Assembly: GCF_904849725.1 (NCBI RefSeq)
Contig: NC_058523.1
Span: 166,700,689 to 166,764,688, forward strand
Length of the DNA stretch: 64,000 nucleotides
Source: Hordeum vulgare subsp. vulgare
Lineage: Eukaryota > Streptophyta > Magnoliopsida > Poales > Poaceae
Direction: 5' to 3'
In this document: positions 34,879 through 45,084 of the stretch, piece by piece
How positions within the stretch are numbered: the stretch's first letter is position 1
Layout: every line of letters starts with the position of its first letter
Translations under genes and position numbers: made by a program
Notes under the pieces: generated by a model
What the model was told of the DNA's origin: nothing
Database searches by the model: none
What the model saw: only the letters and a program-made list of their open reading frames with translations

Positions 34879-35561
34879 ACTGCGATCACCTTTGACCAGT
34901 CGGATCATCCAGCACACGTACCCACCCCAGGGAGACAGGCTCTGGTCATCGACCCGGTGGTGGAAGGAGTCCGACTGCACAAAGTCCTCATGGACGGCGG
35001 CATCGGCTTGAACATCATGTACACCGACACTCTCAAGGGGATGGGAATTCCGATGTCCACACTCAGCGAGAGCAGCATGCAGTTCCATGGAGTCGTCCCT
35101 GGACAGAAGGCCAAGTCACTCGGGCAGATCGCGTTGGACGTCTTGTTCGGCTCCGACAAGAATTTCCGCAGGGAAAGCTCACGTTCGAGGTGGTGGACTT
35201 CCAAAGCGCTTACCACGCAATTCTGGGCCGCCCAGCGTATGCGCGTTTCATGGCCCGTCCGTGTTACGTATACCTGAAGCTGAAGATGCCAGGCCTGAAA
35301 GGTGTGATCACCATCACGGGCAATCGACAGCGGGCCGAAGAGTGTCTGCAGCAGGGATCGAGAATCGCCGACCAGCAGATGGCCGTCCTCGAGCTCGACG
35401 AGTACAAGAAAACAGTCGACCCCCCTGACCTGTTGCGCTCGAAGAAGCCAGCTTCAGAGTCTACATTCCAGTCGGCGGGAGAGACAAAGAAGATCAGCAT
35501 CCACCCGACAGATGACACTGCTGCCCCGACGAACATCTCCACCACCCTCGATCCTAAATAG
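34879..35561 (+). pseudogene. pol: Protease of C
   Basis: The aspartic protease active site reads KVLMDGGIGLNIMY (about 34981-35022), in the DGG form usual for Tat elements. The frame breaks at about 35173, where one base is missing, and resumes with LTFEVVDFQSAYHAILGRPAYARFM. The conserved ILGRP loop and the SYVYLKLKMPGP-type segment follow. The domain ends at LDPK followed by a TAG at 35559-35561, the same place as the TAG ending the protease of D. Confidence 0.85.
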
Positions 35562-37601
35562 GAAGCCGAGCTCACCCAATTCCTCTGTGAGAACTGGGAC
35601 ATCTTCGCATGGAAACCCTCTGACATGCCAGGTGTACCCAGGGAGTTGGCTGAGCACCGACTGCATGTGGATCCCACCGCTCGGCCCGTCCGAGAACGCC
35701 TGCGCCGGTCCGCCGCGCACAAGAGGAAGGCAATCGGGAAAGAGGTGGCCAAGCTGCTGGCAGCCAACTTCATTCGCGAGGTTCACCACTCCGAGTGGCT
35801 CGCCAATGTTGTCATGGTGCCCAAGAAGGACAAGTCGCTCCGAATGTGCATCGACTTCAAGCATCTCAATAAGGTCTGCCCAAAAGATCATTTTCCGCTC
35901 CCCCGCATCGATCAAATTGTCGATTCGACTGCGGGTTGCGAGCGTTTGTCATTTCTTGATGCCTACTCGGGCTATCATCAGATTCGTCTGTATAGCCCCG
36001 ATGAATTAAAGACAGCCTTCATCACCCCATTCGGGTGCTTCTGCTACATCACTATGCCATTTGGTTTGAAGAATGCAGGAGCTACCTTTATGCGCATGAT
36101 CCAAAAATGCCTCCTCGACCAGATCGGTCGGAATGTAGAGGCATATATGGATGATATCGTAGTCAAGTCACGCAAAGGTTCCGATCTGCTGACTGACTTG
36201 GCAGAAACATTCGCCAACCTTCGTAGGTACGATATCAAGCTCAACCCCGCCAAATGTTCATTCGGCGTTCCCACCGGAAAGTTACTCGGTTTCTTCGTTT
36301 CCGAACGAGGGATCAATGTCAACCCCGAAAAGGTCGGGACCATCGTCCGAATGGAGAGGCCGGTCAGAATACACGATGTTCAACGGCTCACAGGTTGCCT
36401 AGCGGCTTTGAGCAGGTTCATCAGTCGACTCGGCGAGAAGGCACTTCCTCTGTACCGACTCATGAAGAAATCAGATACTTTCGAGTGGACAGGCGAAGCC
36501 CAAGTCACATTCGACGACCTCAAAGTCCTACTTTCCACCCAGCCGGTTCTTACTGCCCCGCTCAGTAAAGAGCCCCTTCTTCTGTATATCGCGGCTACAA
36601 ATCAAGTCGTCAGTACTGTTCTTACAGTCGAACGAGAAGAAGAAGGCAAAGCATACAAAGTTAAGAGGCCAATGTACTACGTCTACGAAGTCCTGACTCC
36701 TTCCAAGTAGAGGTATCCCCACTATCAAGAACTTATCTACGGGATTTACATGACCGCGAAGAAGGTGGCTCATTATTTCCAAGACCACTCGGTGTCTGTC
36801 GTTTCTGATGCTCCGTTGTGGGAAATCCTCCACAATCAGGACGCGTTAGGCCGAGTGGCGAAGTGGGCAATGGAGATGTTGTACTACGATATCAAGTTCG
36901 AGGCCAAGAAAGCTATTAAGTCTCAAGCTCTGGCTGACTTCATAGCAGAATGGGTAGAACAACAGCAACCGACCCACGTCTACTCGGCTCATTGGACAAT
37001 GTTCTTCGATGGGTCCAAGATGTTGAATGGCTCCGGCGCTGGCGTTGTGATTATATCGCCAAAGGGCGACAAACTCAAGTACATGCTGCAGATACACTTT
37101 GATTCCTCCAACAACAAGGCAGAGTATGAAGCTCTCCTCTATGGATTGCGCATGGCCATCTCACTCGGCGTCCGTCGCCTGATGGTCTACGACGATTCGG
37201 ATTTGGTGGTCAATCAAGTGATGAAAGAGTGGGACGTCAGGAACCCCACCATGACCACATACTGCAATGCAGTGAGGAAGCTTGAGAAGAAGTTTGAAGG
37301 TCTAGAACTCCACCATGTTCCGAGACTGAAGAACCAAGCAGCTGATGAGTTGGCAAAACTCGGATCCACTCGGAGACCAGTCCCGAGTGACGTCTGCCTC
37401 GAGCACCTCCACCTTCCCTCAGTCAGAGAAGATCCTTTCACAGAGGAACCAGTACAACCAAAGAGTTCAACAAATCCGAATGAAGTCAATGTACCTGCTG
37501 TAGTTGATCTGGTCATGGAGATCCTTGCTGTCATCCCCGATTGGACTGTGCCGATTGTTGCATATATTCTGAGGCAGGAATTACCAGAAGACGAAGTCTA
37601 G
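35562..37601 (+). pseudogene. pol: Reverse transcriptase and double RNase H of C
   Basis: Reverse transcriptase begins at FAWKPSDMPGVPREL (about 35605) and is open to 36710. Key motifs are LRMCIDFKHLN (about 35839), FLDAYSGYHQI (about 35953), ITMPFGLKNAGATF (about 36050) and the active site YMDD at 36144-36155, all intact. After a TAG at 36708-36710 the frame continues (RYPHYQ) through the remnant of the ordinary gypsy RNase H. A second RNase H follows (36985-37400): FFDGS, NNKAEYEALLYGL, YDDSDLVVNQ and NQAADELA supply the acidic catalytic set. A TAG at 37599-37601 ends the frame. Two TAGs are the only breaks in about 2 kb. Confidence 0.92.
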
Positions 37602-38773
37602 GCCAGGCAGATAGTCCGCAGGTCGAAGTCATTCACCGTCATTGATGGCCAATTGTACAAGGAAAGTGTTTCAGGCGTTCTTCAACGATGCATCTCCCCA
37701 GAGGAGGGGCAACTAATCCTAGAAGAAATTCACTCGGGAACCTGCGGTCATCACGCCTCTTCGAGAGCAATCATCGCCAAAGCGTTCAGAGCTGGTTTCT
37801 TCTGGCTGCAGGCAAATGAAATGGCTAAAGATATGGTCGACCGATGTGAAGGTTGTCAATTTTACTCCAACAAGTCCCACAAGCCAACATCTGCGTTGAA
37901 GACTATCCCTCTTGTGTGGCCGTTTGCAATATGGGGATTAGATACAGTGGGTCCATTCAGGACAGGCCAAGGAGGATACACACATCTGTTGGTGGCAGTC
38001 GACAAGTTCACAAAATGGATTGAAGCCAAGCCCATCAAGAAGCTCGACGCTCTAACAACCATCAAGTTTGTCAGGGACATCATCTCCAGATTCGGTGTAC
38101 CTCACAGCATAATCACGGACAACGGGACAAACTTCGAATCAGACAGATTCAAAGGTTTCTGTGCAAGCCTAGGTATCCGAGTGGATTTTGCTTCCGTGGC
38201 GCATCCTCAATCCAATGGACAAGCAGAGCGGGCAAATGGACTTATTCTGCAAGGTTTGAGGCCCCGACTCCTACGAGAGGTGGGACATGCCGCTGGCACA
38301 TGGGTCACCGAGCTACCTTCAGTGCTTTGGGGTCTCCGCACAACCCCGAACAGATCTACAGGGCGATCACCGTTCTTCCTCGTTTACGGAGCAGAAGCAG
38401 TCCTTCCGAGTGACTTGCTTCAGAATGCTCCACGAGTCGAACTCTTCTCCGAAGCTGAAGCAGAACAAGCAAGGCAAGATGGAGTGGACCTTCTAGAGGA
38501 GGAGCGCGAGATGGCGCTGACTCGCTCAACCATTTATCAACAAGATCTGCGGCGCTTTCACGCACGCCACGTCAGGAGTCGCACGTTCGAAGCAGGCGAC
38601 CTGGTGCTCCGAGTGGATCAGCAAAGACCTCACAAGTTGGCTCCTGCTGGGAAGGACCCTTCATGATCTCCAAGGTGCTGAACAACGGAGCATACAGACT
38701 CTACAACATCGACAGGGAGACAGACGAGCCGCGAGCATGGAACGGAGATCTCCTGAAGCGCTTCTACACGTGA
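37602..38773 (+). pseudogene. pol: Integrase of C
   Basis: The zinc-binding region has the His and Cys pairs in HSGTCGHHASSRA and CEGCQFY (about 37730-37860). The catalytic core has WGLDTVGPF (about 37933), ITDNGTNFES (about 38112) and HPQSNGQAERANG (about 38205) carrying the D, D and E residues. The C-terminal part includes TGRSPFFLVYGAEAVLPSD. One base is missing near 38650, which truncates the frame at 38664-38666; in the corrected phase the protein would end with LLKRFYT and a TGA at 38771-38773. This is one of the last breaks, so pol as a whole is close to intact. Confidence 0.92.
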
Positions 38774-38887
38774 CCGTCGACTGAAGCAATGTAAAGAACA
38801 AGTATTGATGAAATAATATAAAGTAGATTGAGCTTTTGCAGATTCAGAATTCTTCCTCGGTCGCAAAATCCGGTCTCAAAAGAAAAA

Positions 38888-39850
38888 CTTAGCTACGATC
38901 CCGAATCGCCTAAGTTCTAACTTTCTCCGAGTGTGCACTAAACGTCGCACCCGGTGACTTAGCTGCGATCAAGAATCGCCTAAGCAATAACTTTCTCCGG
39001 TGTGCACTAAACGTCGCACTCGGGGACTTAGCTGCGATCAAGAATCACCTAAGTAATAACTTTCTCCGTGTGCGCACTAAACGTCCCACTCGGGGACTTA
39101 GCTGCGATCAAGAATCGCCTAAGTAATAACTTTCTCCGTGTGCGCACTAAATGTCGCACTCGGGGACTTAGCTGCGATCAAGAATCGCCTAAGTAATAAC
39201 TTTCTCCGAGTGTGCACTAAACGTCGCACTCGGGGACTTAGCTGTGATCAAGAATCGCCTAAGTAATAACTTTCTCCGAGTGTGCACTAAACGTCGCACT
39301 CGGGGACTTAGCTGCGATCAAGAATCGCCTAAGTAATAACTTTCTCTGAGTGTGTACTAAACGTCGCACTCGGGGACTTAGCTGCGATCAAGAATCGCCT
39401 AAGTAATAACTTTCTCCGAGTGTGCACTAAACGTCGCACTCGGGGACTTAGCTGCGATCAAGAATCGCCTAAGTAATAACTTTCTCCGAGTGTGCACGAA
39501 ACGTCGCACTCGGGGACTTCGCTGTGATCAAGAATCGCCTAAGTAACAACTTTCTCCTAGTGTGCACTAAACGTCGCACTCGGAGACTTAGCTGCGGTCA
39601 AGAATCGCCTAAGTAATAAATTTCTCCGAGTGTGCACTAAACGTTGCACTCGGGGACTTAGCTGTGATCAAGAATCGCCTAAGTAACAAATTTCTCCGAG
39701 TGTGCACTAAACGTCGCACTTGGGGACATAATTGCGATCAAAAATCGCCTAAGTATTAATTTTCTCCGAGTGCGCACTAAACGTCACACTCGGGGAGCTC
39801 AGCTGCGATCCAGAGTCGCCTAAGTACTCTATTGCCTTCGAGTGTACCCT
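38888..39850 (+). repeat. 70-bp tandem repeat of C (about 13.5 copies)
   Basis: The unit repeats with a 70-base step; the string ctttctcc recurs at 38921, 38991, 39060, 39130, 39200, 39270 and so on to 39760. Each unit has two inverted repeats: CTTAG-n-GCGAT with ATCGC-CTAAG, and CCGAGTG with CACTCGG about 15 bases apart. Outer units are more diverged than central ones. The array lies between the pol stop (38773) and the antisense gene stop (40149). It lacks the unique spacers of a CRISPR array. Confidence 0.95.
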
Positions 39851-40148
39851 ACAGATACACTCGGAGACCCCGCAAGACCCTCACAGAGGCTCATGCAGTT
39901 GTCAAGACAACTGACACTTACATGCTCCGCATGTTTGCCATTGGCTTCACCAAGAAACGCCAAACAAAAACTCGAGCGAAAATTGCAACAGAAGAGCAAA
40001 CGGTTTGATTCAAATTTGAAGTTCACCTAAAGATAGTCGGCTCGGTGTGGATCAAGCTTACCCACACCGATCCAAGAATGTGATGGCCAAAAGAAGTGGC
40101 CAAAGTTCCTTACAAATCAACACTCGGCATACCAAGGATAAAGTTTTC

Positions 40149-43100
40149 TTAAGCGTCATTCGGATGAGCGCCAGGACTGGAGGGCTCGACGAATGTGTCC
40201 AGATCGATCCCGTCGGCGATGCGGGTGGCACTCTCAAGGAAGGTTTCCATGAAGTCTTCGAATCGAAGTTTTTTCGTGTTGGCGACCTTCAATGCTTTCA
40301 CCTTCTCCTCGCGCACCTCCTTGCAATGCACTCGGACCCGGGACAGAGCAACATCTGCACCACAGCGAGCCGCAGATTTCTTCCATGACTGCACTCGGTT
40401 TGGGACCTCCTCCAGTCGAGTCATCAAGTTTTCCATCTCCTGCCGCGACTCATCTTCAGGCCAAAGCTCCTTGTCGATCCGGTCGACGACTTCTCTCAGT
40501 CGACCGATGAAAAGACCAACTTTGCCCACGCGAATGTGCGCTCGGAGCAGATCTCGATTGGCGTCCTCGCCGAGTGGAACGTTCTCGCGAATCGATGCAA
40601 AAATCTGCAACAACAGGACAAGCAAACAATAAGCGCCGAGTGTAACGCACATACCACAAGCACTCGGAAAAACAGGACTTACCAAGCAGACGCGTCATCA
40701 TCTGCCGAGCCCAGTCACTGACGTATTTCTCCTGCGCTATACACCGTTTGTTCAGCACATCCATCTGTCCCATCAGAGCGGTCCTTTGTTTCCCCATCTT
40801 CTCAACTTCAGAAGTCAGTGCTTTGTTCGCTTCACGAGCCTACCCCAACGACTTCTCTCGTTCCGCCAGAACCTCCTTCATACCAGCCATTGCAAGCAGT
40901 GCTGCATCCAGCTCAGCAGCAAACTGAATCTTTTCAGCCCTGAGAGTCTCGTATGATGTCCCCATTTCACAAGTTTTCTGCCAGCCAGCACCAAGAGACA
41001 ATCAGACAATCCAATAATAAAAAGTCTAAGTTCTTCAGACCCCTGCCGACGCAAGCAGTCGACAGCGGTCTCGGGGACTTCACCCAGTGGGTTCACTGAG
41101 AGTGACCCCACTGGCATGAAACTCAAACAGGTCCGCCCTATTGAGATACATGACAACACCTACGCCTACGAGGCTAATGCTACCCGACCTGAGTAAAATT
41201 ACTCTCGGGGACTCTTAGAGTAGGTGCACTCCGAGTGCCACAACTGTTCGCAGTCGACCATATTATTTACGGATCTAACCAACTCAAAGACAATATGTAT
41301 AAAGACAACTGCCGGTGCAAGCACTCGACAGAAGTCTCGGGGACTACACCCACTGGGTTCACTCAGAGTGAACCCATTGCAAACATCATACGGGATCCGA
41401 GAACACCCAGTGGGTTACAAGAGAAAAGTAAATACTTACTAGCCCACTTACTCGGATATCGTCCCGCAGCTCCAAGCTCCACTGGTACAGGGATGCGATG
41501 GAGTCGTATGCCTTCTTGGCTTCTCCCGCCATCAGCTCCGCCTGCACCATGGCCCCCTTGTCCGCTCCCACCTGATCCTCCGGGAGGCGCTGGACGTTGA
41601 ACTCGACATTCGACGGGCCTGGCATCGTTGGAAGCTCCTTGGGCATCCCAAGGCCCGCTCCAGTCGTTTCATCAGCCACCAGCGCCGTTTCAGTCGGCGG
41701 CACGTCCGCGGCGAGAGCAGTAACTGGCGGAGCAGCCTCAAGAACAGGCTCCGCAGCTTGTTCAGGTCTCCCCTGGTCACCCTCATCCACACAAATCGCC
41801 CCTAACAAACCGAACGACGCGAGATCTCAGAAAAAGAAAGGGGCAAGACCGAAGGCAGAATTCGCGTTGCGATAATATAAAACTCTCGGAATTGCTACAA
41901 TGCACCTGGCTGGGACGAGACGACGTTGTCCGTGTCCATGGGCTCATCTTCCTGGCGTGCCGGAGAGGTGGCGAAGGTAGCAACTCTGTCGAGTGAAATT
42001 CATTCGACCAATAAACAGGAGTCCAATCGGATATCAGAGGAAATTAGAAGATCAATGCACTTACGTGGAGGTGACGGGAACCGTGACCCTCATCCGCGGC
42101 AAAGCCTTCTGAGGTTTAGATCCACTCGGTTTGGCCGCCTTGGAAGGCTGACCCGCAGGCTCAGAGCAACATCCCTGGTCCTCTTGGTGCTCCGAGCACT
42201 CGGGACCACGGGAGCAGTGGGCGGAGCACTCAAAAATACTGGAGGGACCGAGGGAACTGCAGGTTCATGTCGGCGCTTGGTTCGGTGCTCTGGCAGCGGG
42301 GGTGGCGAGTCCTGCTCTTCGTCTTCCTCCTCTTCCTCACTGGTCTCTTCCTCCGTTTTCCCGCTGTCGGAGACGTACTCGGCGCTCTCCACACTGCCCT
42401 CCTGGCTGCCCTCCTCCTGCTCCTCGGCCGGGTTCCCGTTCGAGACAAGAGAAAACCAGTTGGTCCACTTTTGCATAAAATACAGTCGGCGACATCAGAC
42501 AACACACAAAGATTCAAGCAAGCAATAAAACTAAGACAATTACGTGCACTCGACAAATGGTGCTCACCTGGTTCGGAGGAGGATTGTCCGCGCAGAAAGG
42601 CTTCACTCGCCGGGATCCTCTCGGGTTCTCGCAGGCGCCTGTGATCTGGAGCACCCACGACGCCACCTTCTCCTCGGTCACGCCCACAACGATGGTCCGA
42701 GTGGAATCTTCGGGCCCCGTATAATGCCACATGGCGTGGTCGCGAGCCTGCAGGGGTTGGATGCGCCGACCGAGGATAACCTCCAGCAAGTCTATGCCGG
42801 TGACCCCCCTTCTGACGACATCTACGAGTGCGTCGACCAGAGGCTGGATGTCGTTCTTCTCCACCTTCGTGAGCGCAAGCTGCTTAGGCGGAGCGGGTCG
42901 ATCTAAGCTAAAGGGAGGTAGGCCTGTCGTGGCATTCGGGAGGGCAACGTCCTGGCAGTAGAACCACGTCGACTGCCAGTTCCTGACCGAGTCACTCAGC
43001 TGAAGGGCAGGATAACTACTTCTACTCTTCTTCTGGAAACCTAAGCCTCCGCAGAGCTGGAGAAGGTGTGTTTTATCATCCGACTAGCTAAGTCGTTTGA

Positions 43101-43551
43101 TAGTTTGGGATCTAGCAGAGAATATATGTTTGAACAGCCCCCAATGGGGAGGAAAGCCGATGAAGCACTCGCACAGAACTATGAAAGCAGAGAGATGGGC
43201 TATAGCATTTGGGGGAAAGTGGTGAAGCTGTGCCCGGAAGTGGTTCATAATGCCTTTGAAGAAAGGATGCGGGGGCAGAGAGAAACCTCGATATACATGG
43301 CTGAGCAGCAGGACGCGCTCCCCCTCCCGGGGCGCCGGCTCGACCTCATTCTCCGCTGGTAGCCTCCAGGATTTGTGCACGATCATCCCATGCTCCACCA
43401 GCTGCAGCAGATCCCCCTCCGTCACCGTGGAGGGGAGGAAGTCGCCTTGGATCCACCCCGCCGGCAACGGTCGCTGCCGCCGCTGAGCAGGAGCCGCCGC
43501 CTTCCCCTTCTTCTTCCTCGCCTCCATCTTGCTGGTCTGACCCTTGGTCAT
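40149..43551 (-). pseudogene. Spliced antisense gene of C (Transposase_28-like / aORF)
   Basis: On the minus strand six exons can be joined. Exon 1 runs 43551-42568 (an in-frame ATG upstream at 43641 is possible) and has donor GTGAGC. Exon 2 runs 42467 to about 42067 (donor GTAAGT), exon 3 about 41985-41911, exon 4 41802-41452 (donor GTAAGT), exon 5 40977-40683 (donor GTAAGT), and exon 6 40604-40149 (acceptor GTTGTTGCAG). Exon 1 has a basic start and the segment GFSLPPHPFFKGIMNHF to FIGFPPHWGLFKHIF, which I recall as the Pfam putative gypsy-type transposon domain (Transposase_28). Exon 2 is a Glu/Ser/Pro-rich acidic tail, and exons 4-6 are coiled-coil-like. TAG stops at 43081-43083 and 40840-40842 and a frameshift in exon 2 disable it; the exon 5/6 phase is off by one. 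Antisense ORFs at this place are known in Tat elements; their function is unknown. Confidence 0.72.
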
Positions 43552-44073
43552 GGCGGAAGCTGCGGATCCGCGGAGGGGAAGGAGGAGTAAGGAGTTTAGG
43601 TGCGCTGGAGGTGGCGAGAAGGACGGAGCAAGCAAAGGCAAAAGATCCGGTGAGCGTAACGAAAAACCCTCGCCGCTGGGATTTAAGTAAGGTTCCGACT
43701 GGGTCGTTGGCAGGTGGCCCCGAAACCTTATCCCCCGACCGACCGCGGCGATATCAGTGGAGAGGACGAAGGCACGAGAATCGAGGCGTCAGGTGCTACT
43801 CGAGCGCGCTGGCGTCATCCCCGCTGAGCGCGCGGAAACCGAAATTTGAGGATCCCGGAAAGTCCGCCGCTGTCAGTTGACTAGTGACGTCAAGAGATAC
43901 CCTGGAAGCACTCGGTTTCCGATAGTTTGCTCCACAAATACTTCCACTCGGATCGTTGGTCAGAGAAGATAAAATGGATCGAGGCAAGCAACGCCAAAGT
44001 CACATCCGTACCAGTCGGATCCAAACTTCAAGCATCGCTTCGTCGTTCCAACCCCAATCCATTCGGGGACTAA
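43552..44073. other. Region between antisense gene and 3' LTR of C
   Basis: About 520 bases with no gene. It would hold the minus-strand promoter of the antisense gene (a weak TTAAAT-type box reads on the minus strand near 43680) and the plus-strand polypurine tract TCGGGGACTAA (44063-44073) directly before the LTR. Confidence 0.5.
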
Positions 44074-44631
44074 TGATGCGGTTATAGTCCTAGGGTAGGG
44101 TCATAGGCCTGCCCTGTAGGTCCTACTCAAGGACTACCCTTCATAAGGGACAAGGTCCTTAGTCAGTTCCGACTGAACTAAGAAGTTCCCATCATCCAGT
44201 CGGTAACAGATCTTCGACCATCCAGTCGGAGACGAGCATTCGGAGTATATCAAACTAACCGACTGGATTCCACTCTGTGCATCGTAACTCCCCTGGAGGG
44301 AAACGGTCATACGTTTCCACAGGCCTTTATTAGCATTTAAGACATACGTTACCTGTAACATAGGCATTTATTCGCCACTACTCCACCCTTGTGCACCGAA
44401 CCGTTGTGGAGGGCAGCGCAATCTATATAAGCCACCCTCCCCCACTGGTGCAGGGGTTAGCAACTCATTGTATTCCATATTCCACTCGACAACAAGCTCC
44501 CAGAGCACTGATACGTAGGGCTATTACCTCCACCGCAAAGGGGCCTAAACTCATACAACCTCGCCGTATCTAAGGCTCTGCCCATCCTTTTCGTACCCTA
44601 CACATCTACTGTCAGGCTTATACCCACGACA
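44074..44631 (+). repeat. 3' LTR of C
   Basis: The 558-bp LTR starts TGATGCGGTTATAG and ends CCACGACA and is followed by the ATGAC target copy. By hand it differs from the 5' LTR at about 22 positions plus a two-base indel near the TATA box. Confidence 0.95.
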
Positions 44632-44636
44632 ATGAC

Positions 44637-45037
44637 TTTGCGCGGTTCTATCAATTGCTCGACAGTAATTCGTTCACCCACCGTCTACTTGCTTTCATGA
44701 GAGAAGCCACTAGTGAACACTACGACCCCTGGGTCTACTCACAATTATCATCTCCACTTTTACTTTTACTTTGCTTTGTTTACTTTTTGCTTTCAGTTCT
44801 CACTTTGCAAACAATCTATAAGGGATTGACAACCCCTTCATAGCGTTGGGTGCAAGCTCTTTGTGTTTTTGTATGTACCTACTGGATTGATACCTTGGTT
44901 CTCAAACTAAGGGAAATACTTACCGCCGCTGTGCTACATCACCGTTCCTATTCAAGGGAACACCAACGCAAGGCTCCAAGTCCGCGGGGGAATCCTTTGC
45001 ATACTTGCCAAGGAAATCCCAATAGGCGTAGCCAGCA
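44637..45037 (+). repeat. 3' LTR of B, second part
   Basis: It continues the B LTR from TTTGCGCGGTTC, where the first part stopped, to GCCAGCA. GGA and then the GTAAG target copy (45041-45045) follow. Together with 27806-28936 it makes an LTR of about 1530 bp. Confidence 0.9.
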
Positions 45038-45084
45038 GGAGTAAGGAACTGCCATCTAGCTCTGCACTTGATTCACCTTCTATT

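Larger units (their letters stand above)
28937..44631 (+). mobile_element. Gypsy element C (Tat lineage), nearly complete, with antisense gene
   Basis: C has two LTRs (28937-29492 and 44074-44631) that differ at about 22 of 557 bases by hand count, and ATGAC target copies at 28932-28936 and 44632-44636. It encodes gag, protease, reverse transcriptase, RNase H and integrase, then a 70-bp tandem repeat and a spliced antisense gene. G (29808-33130) is inserted in gag. Without G it is about 12.4 kb. Two successive RNase H-like regions and an antisense ORF downstream of pol are features I associate with the plant Tat lineage. The coding region has six stops and at least three frameshifts. Confidence 0.95.
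22553..45037 (+). mobile_element. Athila-like element B, no recognisable pol, complete ends
   Basis: B has a 5' LTR (22553-24101), primer site, one 249-residue ORF, a 2.7 kb untranslated 3' region and a 3' LTR split by C (27806-28936 and 44637-45037). Flanks are GTAAG at 22548-22552 and 45041-45045; three extra bases (GGA) separate the 3' LTR from its flank. Without C, B is about 6.8 kb. It has no recognisable gag, protease, reverse transcriptase or integrase. E at 55187 is the same family. Confidence 0.9.

Noticed and set aside
33110..35915. Minus-strand open frames opposite C gag and protease, up to 223 codons (34417-35088)
   Set aside because: They mirror the coding strand of a GC-rich gene and contain no recognisable domain.
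38888..39850. Regular repeats that might be taken for a CRISPR array
   Set aside because: The units are contiguous 70-bp tandem copies with no unique spacers, inside a plant retrotransposon.
40047..42906. Plus-strand open frames opposite the antisense gene of C (for example 40195-40632, 41926-42528)
   Set aside because: They are shadows of the minus-strand exons: Ser/Arg/Pro-rich, no domain, and no conserved motif.
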